A DNA stretch of 64,000 nt. It comes from Turritopsis dohrnii. Taxonomy: Eukaryota > Cnidaria > Hydrozoa > Anthoathecata > Oceaniidae. Both the position numbers and the translations under genes were made by a program. Positions 48,956 through 61,085 of this stretch are shown here, in pieces (position 1 is the stretch's first letter; every line of letters starts with the position of its first letter). The stretch is taken from contig BQMF02000100.1 in assembly GCA_027922465.2 (NCBI GenBank), positions 434,001 to 498,000 of the forward strand, written 5' to 3'. The notes beneath the pieces are model-generated. The model saw only the letters and a program-made list of their open reading frames with translations, made no database searches and was not told the origin of the DNA.

Positions 48956-49341
48956 CAGGGTCGCATCCAAACCAGAAAATGATAACGTTGAAACGTTATG
49001 GACGCCCCCCAAAAAATGTCCCCATAAAAAATAACCAAAAGAAAAAATCTGACTCATAAATCGTGAACAAATTAAACAAAAGTAATTTAGAACAATACCA
49101 AATTAGTTCAAGTGTAACATTTCACACGGTTTAAATTTGTCTGGTCTGTTTAAAAAGTAATTTGGAGCTTCTCTCCCTGGTGCAGTTCTAAATTATGCAA
49201 TCGGTAACCAAATTCGAAGTATATACTCCGCAAAAAATGCAATTAAGTGATTTTTCGGCTCTTGAAAGTACTAAAATGTCACAGCTTCCGGAAGTATCAC
49301 AGCCACTCAATGTCCCCATAAATGTTCTGGATGCGACCCTG
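48956..49341. mobile_element. hAT-like MITE (CAGGGTCGCATCCA TIRs)
   Basis: Starts cagggtcgcatccaaaccag and ends ttctggatgcgaccctg, inverted over about 17 bp with small changes. aatgtccccataaa occurs near both ends as a direct subterminal repeat. It is 386 bp with no ORF. An 8-bp target duplication was not evident. Confidence 0.75.
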
Positions 49342-49344
49342 TAA

Positions 49345-50720
49345 TAGTATCTGTACGTGAAATATTGGTAGTGCCATCAGAGCATTTTGAGGTCAAAATT
49401 TTATGTTTTAGAATTAGTTGGGGAATAAAAACGAATTCAGAAAATGCTTTTAGAAAGTTAACTCAATCATAAAATAAGTCAAAGAAAAAAGTTTTTGCAA
49501 ATCATTTCACAGCAGAAGAGGGCATTCTTAAATTAATGTATATAATATAAGTAGGATATTACGACCATGTCCGTCATGATTCTTCATGATGCATTCTTCA
49601 TGTACTTCTGGTATATAATTGCTCTCTTTTGCTCTGTTTCGTAAAACATTTTATTCAGATACTTTAAAGGATGAAACTTTCGTGAGTTCACGATTTTGCC
49701 GAAAAATCGTGAACTCGTGAAAGGAAAATCACAATTATGTTCTTTACTGTTGTTTCTGTTTTTATTTCGCGAAAGTAAAATCCTGCAAAAAATGCTGAAT
49801 GTCTTCATTCGTGCAAGTTAATTCCTAGTCTAACCTGAGCATTTTTGGTTCATATATACATGAAGTATAAAGGCTGAATGTAAAGAAAATTATAATGTCT
49901 TAAAAAAATTATGTTCTTCACTGTTGTTTCTGTTTTTATTTTCCTTTTTCCTTTATCGATAATACCGTGTTTTAAAAATTTTTAATAATCGTGCTTTTTC
50001 CCCGTGATGATATAGGTCTCAAAAATTTTTTTTGAAATTCAATTCTATGTTGATTTCGTTTTGTATTAACGAGGGTCATACATGTGTGACCGTTGTAGAT
50101 ATTTTTTTTTAATATTCGCTGACCTTTACGGTTGAACATTTATCCCAAATGAGAAATGGTGGTCTGTTAATATTGTAATAATAGTGCTTTAAAAACATTG
50201 CCAAATATAATTATAAGTAATTTGGTGCTCCTCATAAGCTGATCGAAGTCACCCCATAATCAATATTGTCGTTTTGTTGGAAGGATCAAGTTATTTCTCT
50301 GGAATTACAAGATTAAGCATTGTGAAATTTTGCACTGAAATAGAAAACATACATAAGGTAATGATTCCAAAGTTTCAAAAGTAATGGTTTAGTATTTCAG
50401 AAGTTATTTTTAAAATTGACTATTTTTAAAAGTCACCCCCTTTCACGGTGCAGTTATGTCAACTCACACACTTTGAGTGTGTGACACACACATTTTGGTT
50501 ATCACATACGTAGATATTTTTAATTAATGATCTCAAATAAAAATTTTGCATAATGTTTAAAAAGATATTAGTTTTCTGCTCCTTACGCGCTAATGATGTT
50601 AAGTGTCTGTAGGCATTCCTTTTCCTACAGACACAATATTACCCTCGCTTTTGTTTTCCGTACAATTAAAATACGGAACGGAGGAGAGTAAACAAGACGG
50701 AATCCAGATTAGCAGCTATC
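49345..50720. other. Intergenic with one imperfect hairpin
   Basis: An imperfect hairpin at 49675-49720 pairs ctttcgtgagttcacgattt with its near complement. The words tgttctt(t/c)actgttgtttc recur at 49738 and 49911. No gene seen. Confidence 0.5.
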
Positions 50721-50721
50721 G

Positions 50722-51901
50722 CAAGGTTCGAATTAAGATTTCAAAAGTGTATCGTAATTTTATAGCGAGCGAAGCGAGCTGAAAAGCCCGTCAAAGGCAC
50801 GAAAATTTTTGCACTTTTGCGATGCGTTTTTATGAATTTGTGATGTAGTTTTTGTTGTAGTAAGAATGAACTATTGCATATATTAAGGCCAGCGCTCCGT
50901 CTACATGCTAACACTCAAAGCCCTGACGTTATTGCTTTTTTACCTAACAAATACATTACAAGCCGAATTACAAGGCAAAAAAATCACTGCGGCAGGCCTG
51001 TAAATAAGCATCGGATATTGTCTGGCAAGAAATACGCTACGTCTGACCTGAGATCCTTTATCGCCGTTTCTATTGACCATTTTGAACTCAACATGCTGCG
51101 AATAAAAAGTGTGCAGAATGAATATCATAAGATACAGGATATAAACTTGTTAATTATTAATTTTGTTTACTGTTTAAAATTTTCAAGTTACAGGTAACAT
51201 ATTAATCAGAAAGATTAAGCTATATTTGAATAGCTAAAAGATTCATCAATGAAACAATTGTTTGTTTTCTTTTTATAATTTGAGGAATTGAAAAAGCAAA
51301 AGAGTCGCTCTCCTCCTGATTTTATATAAAAAGTGTAGAAAGTGTGAAACAAGATGATATGATGAGACAAACAAAAACAATTTAGCATTAACTTGATGGG
51401 CCCTGTCAAGTTAATGTTTAAATTATGCACCCCCGGGGGTGCATAAGTTTTATTATGAATCACTCACCTTTATTTTTTACGGCGAAAAAAAATCTTACTT
51501 TTCTGAGCGATCCCAGATACCACTGGAAAAGAGACTTAGAAAAGCATGTCCGACATGAAATGATAATGTCCGACATGGACACGATGCACGTAGGACATCG
51601 TGTCCGGCAAGGGAAAAAACTTATTTACAGGCTGCTGCAGGTGAGTGCACATCTGTGTTGGGTCAGATAAATCTGCAGCTCACAGAAGGGTTGGAGTGCT
51701 TCATTATAGATTTTGACTTTCAGGCGAGTATACACAATATGATGATATGATTTCAATGAAACCTGACAAAATAAGAATTACTAGACATAAAAATTAAAGA
51801 AATGTTGCATCGCAATTTTAATGAATTTTGAGATTTTTGCTTCGTGGTTTTTCAAAAAGGCATCGCGAATCGCGAAATGCGATACATTAATTCGAACCCT
51901 G
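50722..51901. mobile_element. Candidate DNA transposon (CA(A/G)GGTTCGAATTAA ends)
   Basis: The left caaggttcgaattaa and right ttaattcgaaccctg are inverted repeats; both flanks read tatcg (50717-50721 and 51902-51906), a possible 5-bp target duplication. It is about 1.18 kb. Inside is a perfect 24-bp palindrome at 51423-51446 (core CCCCCGGGGG). No transposase was recognised. Confidence 0.5.
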
Positions 51902-52247
51902 TATCGGAGAAAAAGGAGGCAAACAAACTGAAACAACTACTTGTGCTATTTCCACAAACACTTTTGATTGAAATATTTCGATGGAGAAAAAAATGACCAT
52001 GCATGCGCGTTAAATATTTTCGGCTTTTCGAGCGAAAAATTTCTTTTCTGAAGTGCATTTTTCAGTGATACTGCATGCCTAATTTCAAAATTTTCAATAA
52101 ACTGGGGCAATCTCTCGTGGCATTTTAGTTTTAAAAGTTGGCTTCTCTCTGTTTCACAGTATGTGGTAAGAATGAACGTATATACATTTTCCTTACAAGT
52201 ATCTTTGTTTACTTCTTGCTACTGGAATTAGGAAGGCTGTTTGTAAA

Positions 52248-53420
52248 TACCGTAAAGCGGGGTGACTTGAAACAGCGTCGAAAAAACGTTATTTCTCATG
52301 AAATAATGAATGAAACTCCGAATTTTTTTCAGATTCCGTTCGGAGACTATCTAGCACAACATTCGATAGAAAAAGTTTTTCAATCAAGGAAGTTCTTCGG
52401 AAGCTGAAGATGAAAAAGTTGAATTATCAGAAAGGTTTAATAACCATACTTTCAAATTCCGTTAGATGAACGTATTCTAATTCATAAATGAACCCCCGAT
52501 GGAATCGTTTTACAAAATAGCATAACTGCATACTACAAAAGTGTTACAATGTTTGTTAGAAGGTTGTCCCCCCTGTTAAAAAGTATGGGCACATCATACT
52601 GTTTTAGAAGTTCCAATAAACGTAATTTTCTATCCACGGAACTGCTGGTGCTGATGGATGAAGAGGCGGGGGGGGTTGTGAGTGAAGCATAAAATAGCCT
52701 CCCCAAGAAATGAAGCTAAATGTCCTCATTGGTATAAATACACTCACACAACCATGAAAATAGTAATATAAGAATTGCAAACTGAAAACCATGTCTGCCG
52801 GCTGGAAATCGAGAATTCCTTCGGTTCAACAGAGCGTTAAGCTTTGGTCAGTTAACACAATTTAACAAAACAACATTTACAAGTAATTTGGAAGGCCGTG
52901 TTAAGTAGCGGTAAATTGAAATTCATCTTGCATGCTTACGATATTGTTTCTGAAACAATTACGCTATCTTAAGAGAAATGCTTAATGATTTTAATGAATT
53001 CAATAATTTTATTTATAAAATCTTTTATCATTCTGAAATTTTGAATTATCAAAAGTTACTAACACTCTCCATCACTTAACAAACGTGAGCTGGTGCTAAC
53101 AAATTATTTTAATTTATGTTTTATACGAAAGTAATCGTAGATCACACGTTTTCTGTTTTGGCGCTCTATAAAAGCACATTTTTGTGGAAACAGCACTGTT
53201 TCAAGTCACCCCTGCACGATAAATTTCAGTAGGTGTACTTTGTGAAGCAATAACTTGAGATGGCATGCATCAATTAGTTTGAACACTTCGTTCTGAAAGA
53301 CAAAAGATGAATGGACCTTTTTTCAAAATTTCATAGTAATTACTTTCTTAGAATAAAAGTTATGAGCAAATCTTTTCAAAAAACGGCGAATTTTGTTTCA
53401 AGTCACCCCGTTTTACGGTA
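52248..53420. mobile_element. Non-autonomous DNA transposon (TACCGTAAA…GGTGACTTGAAAC)
   Basis: The left end taccgtaaagcggggtgact, continuing tgaaac, is matched by the reverse complement at the right end (gtttcaagtcaccccg, ttttacggta). A third copy of the motif (tttcaagtcacccctgc) lies internally near 53200. About 1.17 kb, no transposase recognised. Target duplication not clear. Confidence 0.75.
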
Positions 53421-53979
53421 GGAAGATTGTTGTTACTGTTTGTTGCAAGAGGGTTTTGTGTGTAGGATGTACAAAAGTCAAGTCTGATGATAACAATGAT
53501 TATTATTATTAGCTACAGTAAGAAACTAGTAAAATATTTAACATTGTTCTTTTCGTAGACAATGATGTAAAAAGGGAATTTACTAAGGTAAAATGGTAAA
53601 GATCTCTAGGGCAAATCTGAGACATCAATCAGAGCCAATACAGTATTTTCGTTTCTTTCTTCTTTTTCTCTAGTTTTTTTCTAGTTTTTTTTAAAATGGA
53701 TAAAAATTATAGATTGATTTTGATTGACAAATATTCATCTGCAAAAAACACACATGGCTAAATGATGATTAGTTTTTCAATTGGTTGATATAAATGACTA
53801 ATTAATCATTCAAAATCATACGTGTTACACAAGGATTTATTAATACAATTCAAGCGTGGGGATATGAAACTTCCGTTACTCGGTCTACTCTGTTCTAATG
53901 TTTTTTTTGCAGACACTGCTTAAAATTTTTGCAGATGACAGCAGAATGTCAGCACTTTTCTAAGTTTCTGACACGTTAA

Positions 53980-54120
53980 CCAATCAAAATATTCCACTTA
54001 TAGAAGAATGGCCAATCACAGCAAAACACGAAAACAGCGAAAAGTCTTTATTTTCAATCTCATGTAAATCTGCTCATTGCAAAATCGGACGTAGCTCGAT
54101 AACGTGGTTGTTATATTATA
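53980..54120 (+). promoter_or_regulatory. BiP promoter with two ERSE-like boxes
   Basis: CCAAT-N9-CCACT lies at 53980-53998 and CCAAT-N9-ACACG at 54012-54030. Each has the exact ERSE spacing (CCAAT-N9-CCACG, bound by NF-Y with ATF6/XBP1) and one mismatch in the second half. An inverted CCACGTT lies at 54100-54108 (aacgtgg), and a TATA-like ttatattata at 54111-54120. The order and distance to the BiP start codon at 54168 suit an unfolded-protein-response promoter. Confidence 0.7.
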
Positions 54121-54167
54121 GGGTTATCTGCTGATACTTATCCTGTGGATAAAGGGAAATTTAAAAA

Positions 54168-56508
54168 ATGAAAAAAGTTTGTTTGTTTTTATTGTTGGTG
54201 GTAGCCTGTACTGTGTACAGCGCTGAAGAAGAAGAAAAGAAGGAAGGAAAAGACAAAAAGGATAGTGTTGGAACTGTCATTGGTATTGATCTTGGAACTA
54301 CATATTCCTGGTATGCGTTGCAACCTTATGTTATTTTCATTTACCAATTTTCAAACTTTTGATTTTCCAGTTTCAGTACTCAAACTCACTAGTTAAAATG
54401 TTGTTTCCTTTAGTGTTGGTGTATTCAAAAATGGAAGAGTTGAGATCATCCCCAATGATCAAGGTAACCGTATCACACCATCATATGTTGCATTCACCTC
54501 TGATGGAGAACGTTTGATTGGTGATGCTGCAAAAAATCAGTTGACATCAAATCCTGAAAATACTGTTTTTGATGCAAAGCGACTGATAGGCAGAGAGTGG
54601 TCAGATAAAGCTGTGCAGCACGATCTCAAATATTTTCCCTTCAAAGTGATTGAAAAATCAAAAAAACCACATATTCAAGTTACAGTTAAAGAAGGAGAGA
54701 AAAAAACATTTGCTGCTGAAGAAATTAGTGCTATGGTTTTGGTTAAAATGAAGGTAATGGTAGCAGCCCTTACTTTAATTGTAAAAGTTGTAATTTTTAT
54801 GAATCCTTAAAATTGTTTTTTTTTTATTCCAAAATAATGATTTGACACCTGTGAATTTTGCTTCTCAGGAAATTGCTGAAGCTTACCTTGGTAAGAAAGT
54901 AACACATGCTGTTGTCACAGTACCTGCATATTTCAATGATGCACAACGTCAAGCTACAAAGGATGCTGGCACCATTGCTGGTTTGAATGTTATGCGAATC
55001 ATCAATGAGCCTACTGCAGCTGCTATTGCGTATGGTTTAGATAAGAAAGAAGGTGAAAAGAACATTCTTGTTTTTGATCTTGGTGGTGGTACTTTTGATG
55101 TCTCTATTTTGACCATTGACAATGGAGTGTTTGAAGTTGTGTCAACAAATGGTGACACCCATCTTGGTGGTGAGGACTTTGATCAACGTGTCATGGAGCA
55201 TTTCATCAAAATGTACAAAAAGAAGAAAGGAAAGGATTTGAGAAAAGATAACAGAGCAATGCAAAAATTGAGACGTGAAGTTGAAAAGGCTAAACGTGCT
55301 CTTAGTACACAACATCAGGCAAGAATTGAGGTTGAATCCATTTTGGACGGTGAAGATTTTGCTGAAACCTTGACCAGAGCTAAGTTTGAAGAATTAAATA
55401 ACGATCTCTTTTTGTCTACACTCAAACCTGTGAAGGCTGTTTTGGAAGACTCTGGTCTTAAAAAGAGCGAAATTCATGAAATTGTATTGGTTGGTGGATC
55501 CACGCGTATTCCCAAGATCCAAGCTTTGGTAAAAAAACACTTTGATCAGAAAGAGCCAAGCAGAGGTATGTAATAAATGTCAATTTTGTCATTTGATTTC
55601 CTGGAGATCTTTTAAACTGATTTGATTCCTTTTTTTTATTCATGAAATTCTATGATATAACAGAATGATTAAATTTCTTTTCAGGTATCAACCCTGATGA
55701 AGCTGTTGCATATGGTGCTGCTGTACAGGGAGGTGTATTGAGTGGTGAAGAAGATACTGGTGAAATTGTTCTCCTTGATGTCAACCCACTTACTCTTGGT
55801 ATTGAAACGGTTGGTGGAGTCATGACAAAGTTAATTGGTCGTAACACGGTTGTCCCAACAAAGAAATCTCAAATCTTTTCCACTGCTGCTGACAACCAAC
55901 AAACTGTGACAATTCAAGTATTTGAAGGTGAAAGGCCTATGACCAAAGATAACCATCTATTGGGGAAATTTGATTTAAATGGTATTCCTCCTGCTCCCCG
56001 TGGTGTTCCACAAATTGAAGTTACCTTTGAAATTGATGTGAATGGTATTCTACGGGTCAGTGCTGAAGACAAAGGTACTGGAAAGAAAGAAAAAATTACA
56101 ATCACGAATGATCAAAATCGATTATCTCCTGAAGATATTGAGCGCATGGTAAACGATGCCGAGAAATTTGCTGATGAAGACAAAAAGGTGAAGGAAAAGG
56201 TTGAAGCACGAAACGAATTTGAAAGTTATGCTTACTCGTTGAAAAACCAAGTAGGTGATAAGGACAAACTTGGTAGTAAATTGAGTGAGGAAGATAAAGG
56301 TTCCTTGGAAAAAGCTATTGAAGCTGCTATTTCATGGTTAGACAGCCATCAAGATGCAAGCACTGAAGAGTTGAAAGAAGAAAAGAAGAAGCTAGAAGAT
56401 GTAGCTACACCAATCGTTAGTAAGATATATCAACAGCAAGGTGGTGGACCTGGGCAAGAAGGACCTACTCCAGGCTCTGAAGAGAAAGAAGATAAAGAAG
56501 AACTGTAA
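54168..56508 (+). CDS. HSPA5: BiP/GRP78, ER-lumenal Hsp70
   Basis: ATP-driven chaperone of the endoplasmic reticulum, which binds unfolded secretory proteins and restrains UPR sensors. Exons 54168-54310, 54414-54753, 54869-55565 and 55685-56508 give 667 aa in one frame. The signal peptide is [17 protein letters not shown], then an acidic stretch. ATPase motifs: [40 protein letters not shown] and [10 protein letters not shown]; then the linker ([16 protein letters not shown]), substrate-binding domain and helical lid. The C-terminus is EEKEDKEEL, so the retention signal is KEEL instead of KDEL. The upstream promoter has ERSE-like boxes. Length and motif order are typical of BiP. Confidence 0.98.
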
Positions 56509-56772
56509 AATATTTAGGTGCTAACGAAATTCAAACCTTGTTTTACAGGGTTTTTTATTATTTTTGAAATCCGTTTCTTTTTCTAGCTTGTTCAAAGGTT
56601 ACCACATAATTTCACATAGTGAGCATTCACACTTTTCAATGTTTTGTTTAAAAATTCTCTTGCATGGCCATGATCTGGAAATTTTTGAAGAATATTTTAT
56701 ATTTATTAACAATGAGATACAAGAAATGTGTATATAAGTTATAAGTAGAAAAGATCAAGGAATTCCAAAAAG

Positions 56773-57010
56773 TCATTTGATTTCCATTCCTTCTGTAATT
56801 CTAATGTGATGTTTAATCAGTCTTAAGGTTTCTATCGAATTTTGCTTCTGCGGTAATCGAGAGCACACAATACAACTGCCACCGCAGTTCAAGCTCACCA
56901 CTTGAATTTCCGCTTGCCGTCGAATAATCCGTTCGGACCCTGCTGCGGTTGGCCCGTCATTGTCATTCATGATCTCCTTGAATTTCCCAATCACCTGGTT
57001 CACACCGCCG
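56773..57010 (-). CDS. Unrecognised coding-like segment
   Basis: A GC-richer island on the minus strand with an open frame from about 57010 to 56773. It contains GGGVNQVIGKFKEIMNDNDG, ERIIRRQAEIQVVSLNCGGS and LPQKQNSIETLRLIKHH. The composition contrasts with flanking AT-rich DNA and is protein-like. There is no Met in a convincing context, so it might be a terminal exon after an acceptor near 57012 or a gene fragment. I do not recognise the family. Confidence 0.35.
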
Positions 57011-58354
57011 CCGTAGAAAACTTTTTAACGTATGATAAGCCGATTGTTATTAGTCACCCTTTACAACTAAACCTAAACACTGAAAGTTTTTAGATTGTAA
57101 ATTGGCTTATCGATCAAAAATTAGTTAAAAATTAGTTATTTTGTGAGAATCCCAAAGATGGAAAACAACATCGCACCCTTCTCTCCATATTTACATTTGG
57201 AAAAAGGATTATTATTTCGGCCGTAGTATTGCTTTATTTGCAGATTTGCATGACCCTCAAACATTACGAAAGTTATAATTTTCTCATTTGAAGAAAAATC
57301 TTTACTTCGACAATTTCATTCTACTCGTGACTTCAAAAGACTAACGAACATGGTTCGACTAAACGAATGATCAAGTCATCGAGTTTCTTGTGTGTTCCCC
57401 AGGGGATTACTAAAAAGACAGTTCTCGGAGACAAGGTGCTATGCCGATTATTTGTGGGAAAAGTTCAACCTCGTACCCAGGGTTTCTTGCCCTTTCGCAA
57501 TATACGACGGCGGCGAGACCCTGCCTGGCGAACGACGATAAAATTTCTCCTAGTCCTTTAAATTTCTAGTTTTTCAAATTTACAATGGCCCGAGTATAAC
57601 AACCCGATTCTTTCAGATCAGATTTGTGTACCTTATCAGTAAAAAACCCGTCGGTAAGAAGTACCGTCGGTAAAGAAGAACCTTTAGCTTAGTAGAAGCA
57701 GTTTCAATTTTTAACTTTACTTCAAACCGTCTAACAAACTATTTGTTTGTTATTTGATTTGTTTATTTCGTTTGAGTATTTTGGATAAACTTTCGTTTTT
57801 TAAAATTTGCTCGAAGAAGACGTTTTTTTCTCTATTGGCTCACATTTTTCTTATAGAAATCATTTTTTACAAAAAATTCATGGTTACAGCTCATCTATAT
57901 ATTAATAGCCGATTCTCTGTTTGTTTGTTTGTTTGTTTGTTTGTAAGTCACGCAAAATGGTAGATTGAGTTGTGAGCGAAATTATTTCTTTTTTTGTGTG
58001 CGACGTGAGTTCGAAGCAAATACATTGCAACCCCAATCGAACGTGACTTTTTTTGGCTGATGAACTATAATAGGAATAACGTTTTGTTTTTATTATTATT
58101 GTTAGTTTTATATTCCACGTTGACTTGGCTTTGAAAACAGTACATCAACTAAATGCAAAGAAACTAACTGATTAAACAGTTTTGACAAAAGGCAGCAGTA
58201 GCAGAACGTGGCAGCATGTTTGCCAGTGTATCCTAACGTATCCTTGACTGTCTGAGACGGGTAAACTTTTTTTCGAGCAATCAAAATGTTTAAAAACCGA
58301 TAGGTAACAGTGGCGGATCTAGAGGTATGTCGAAATTTGTGTAGAAGAGTGTTA
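57011..58354. other. Intergenic, nothing firm
   Basis: Contains a short inverted-repeat remnant at 57463-57535 (cctcgtacccagggtttc … gcgagaccctg) of the kind found in old MITEs, and a (GTTT)n run at 57917-57945. No gene seen. Confidence 0.45.
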
Positions 58355-58723
58355 AGGCCGGAGCAAACGTATCAAAAAGTTCATCAAACTCCATCAAACT
58401 AGCAAGTTTGACAAACTGTTTGATAGGTTTGAGAGGAAACATTTTTTTGAAAAAAAGTAAAAAGAAGAAAAAAATCCAGTTTGATGGAGTTTGATGAAGT
58501 TTGTTCGGGAACAAACTTTTCATCAGACAAAATTGCCTCCATCAAACTAAAATTTGCTGTTTGACGCGTTTGAGACAAAATTTCATCAGATAACGTTAAT
58601 TTATCACCGCGTTGAGTGCAAAAAAGCAAAGGTGGAGTGTTTTTCGAATGTTTTGACGTTCGAAATTGTATAGAAAATAAAAATCAAACTGTGTGCACGA
58701 TACAACAATTATAAACAGACGTG

Positions 58724-59535
58724 ATGGATTCAGGAAACGAAGAAGAAGTAATAAAAAATGGTGATTTTTTTAAAAAGCAAAAGGAGAACAAAAAGGTAAT
58801 CTCAAAACTTAAATCAGCTAAAGATTGGACTGACGAAGAGACATGGAATTTGATCGATATGCTGGAAACAAACACTTGTTTGTGGGATATATTTGATAAA
58901 TCATACACCAAACGTGATTTAAAAGAATCAGCATACTCTGAAATCGCAGAAAGTCTCGATACAAATGTCACCTCAGTTAAAGCAAAAATTAACAATTTGA
59001 GAACTCAGTTTGGAAAGGAACTGTCAAAGGAAAGGCGCACTAAGAGTGGACAGAGCACAGACGAGTTGTATTCCAGTAAGTGGGTACATTTTGACATTTA
59101 ACATTTTTGACCCCAGTTATCGGTGCTTCCAAAAGTAGAGACACCTTGAAAAGGATGAGTAAAGATGAACAAGATGAAGAAATCGATGTAAAAGAGGTTA
59201 CTCCAATTAAAACAAAAAAAACTTCGGTAGCAGAGAAGAAACTTGAGCTATTGTCTCGATGCACAGAAGCTATTCCAGCGAAGGGAAGTGCTGTTGAATC
59301 CCCAAAAGTATCCCCTTTTGCGCAGTACATTGACCAGAAACTATCAAATTTCGGAAGCAGAGAGAGAAGAATAGCAGAAAAACGAATCCACGATATTTTA
59401 TTTGAAATAGAGATGACAGTGGACCCAGCAGTTGTCGATCCTCAAAAACAAAACCAAAGATCTCAGTTTAACTTTCAAGCTTTACCTGTAGTGATGCAGG
59501 GAGGACATTCATATATGGATATGTTAAACAAATGA
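58724..59535 (+). CDS. Harbinger MADF/Myb-like accessory protein
   Basis: The DNA-binding partner encoded by Harbinger elements, thought to help import and target the transposase. Two exons, 58724-59075 and 59117-59535, are joined by a 41-bp GT-AG intron (GTAAGT…CCCCAG) and give 256 aa in frame. The N-terminal MADF/trihelix-type domain contains DWTDEETWNLIDMLE, AYSEIAESLDTNVTSVKAKI and a basic KERRTKSGQSTDELYSS. A conserved C-terminal patch (PFAQYIDQKLSNF, RIAEKRIHDILFEIEM) resembles the BESS-like tail. It is intact, with no stop codons. Without reading the tiny intron the frame appears broken at 59101. Confidence 0.85.
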
Positions 59536-59649
59536 GATTGTTTTTATGTTGTTTTTATTCTGTTCTTATTATTTCTTGTAAACTAATTTTACAAATCTTG
59601 AGTATACAGAAATTCAATAACATACACATATTTTTATTAATTTTTGCTC

Positions 59650-61071
59650 ATTAAGATTTCCATGGAATGGATATTCATTTCGGCGGCGTATCTATTTCTC
59701 TATCTATCTATCTATCAGGGTAATGCTCTAGCCTGTGATTTTCATATCTCCGCTGTGATGATAATGTAAAATGTTGACAGGCTAAAGCTGAACCGAAAGC
59801 ATGTAAAAACAATATGGTGACGCGTGGAAGGTCGTGCTTGTGTTTTGTGCTTGGTACTTTTATCTGGAAATGTTGGAAAAGTTTACGTACAGATCATTTC
59901 ATAATTAAAGAACTGCATGTGACTTGTAAAGAGACAGGACTATCGTTTGTATAACAAAATATACGTGATTTACAGTCGAATTTTGAGAATTTTATATACA
60001 GGTTGTTGATAATAATAACAAGAGAAGGAAGAATATCATAACATTGATATTATACTGTGTATGAAGACTCATTTATCTGATGCCGAATCTCAAGATTTGT
60101 ATTTAATCGATGGTTATGAATTGTATACATTGACATATGAAACAAATAAATTGGGAAGACAAGATATTGAATGAAAATATCATGGATTAAGATATTTTCA
60201 CAAAAGAGAATTCCCATCCTAGTCTTCTTACATGCTGCATGTATTGCTTGGCTGACAACAAAATATCTGTCAAAAGCCTTCAATAATGATTTTAATTATG
60301 TTGTGCAGTCTTTGAAAAAAGAAACGATGTAATCTTGAAGAGAGTTTGTGTCGGTACCTATGATGATCCAGACATTATTTAAAAACAGTAAATTGATACA
60401 CTTTGAAGCAGTTACGAGATGTCGATTGGTTTACAGTCTACAAAACAATAAACATTAACAAGACCATACCAAATTCATGAGATCATTTTTAATAACTATG
60501 CCCTGGTAATAGAAAAGAAAATTAAGTGACGTCCTTGCCCATGGCTGAATAAGTCATTTAAAAGCAAAATGAACAATCACGATGCAGTATATTAAGGAAA
60601 GCCAACAGAGTAAAGGTCACACCTATCCTGCCTTATTCTGTTTGTTGCAAATAAAGCAAAGCTCTGTGGCTGTGTGAAAACTGCTCTGTATTTTAGACCA
60701 CGGAAGAACATAAGGATCAAAAAGTTATTACGTAATTGCCCAGTGAATTTGAAATTTTACTTCTGTCGACTTATTGAATAGTTCTTGACGATTTTTATTT
60801 TTTTAATTTTTATGTATATAAATTAAGCAATTTTACATTGTATATATTTATTTTCACTCTGCAAATTTGTTATTGTACTTAACAGGACTTATATATATGG
60901 AAAGAGAGAGAAAGCAGCATACATACATAATGAAGTGTATAATCCCTTAGAAAAAAGTTTATTTTTGACAATGAAAAGTAATCACAACAACATCTTTTAT
61001 CAAATTAAAATTACAAGCATGTCATGCTTAAGTTACGGAAATCTTTTAACAACTTAGTTGTTTCTTGTTTG
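59650..61071. repeat. Left arm of a 1.4-kb inverted repeat
   Basis: Reverse complement of 62566-63994 over its whole length, with only scattered differences (for example a 6-bp indel near the outer end and single bases elsewhere); by eye about 97-98% identical. Contains a (TATC)n run near 59700. aagatttcc occurs close to both ends in opposite orientation. No protein family recognised. It sits between the 3' ends of the two Harbinger genes. Confidence 0.95.
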
Positions 61072-61085
61072 ATATTATAAAAATG

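Noticed and set aside
54949..56105. Antisense ORFs over BiP
   Set aside because: They are shadows of the strongly biased BiP coding sequence.
60050..60283. 77-codon ORF in the inverted arm
   Set aside because: It is not recognised as any family and is part of a repeat arm; insufficient for a gene call.
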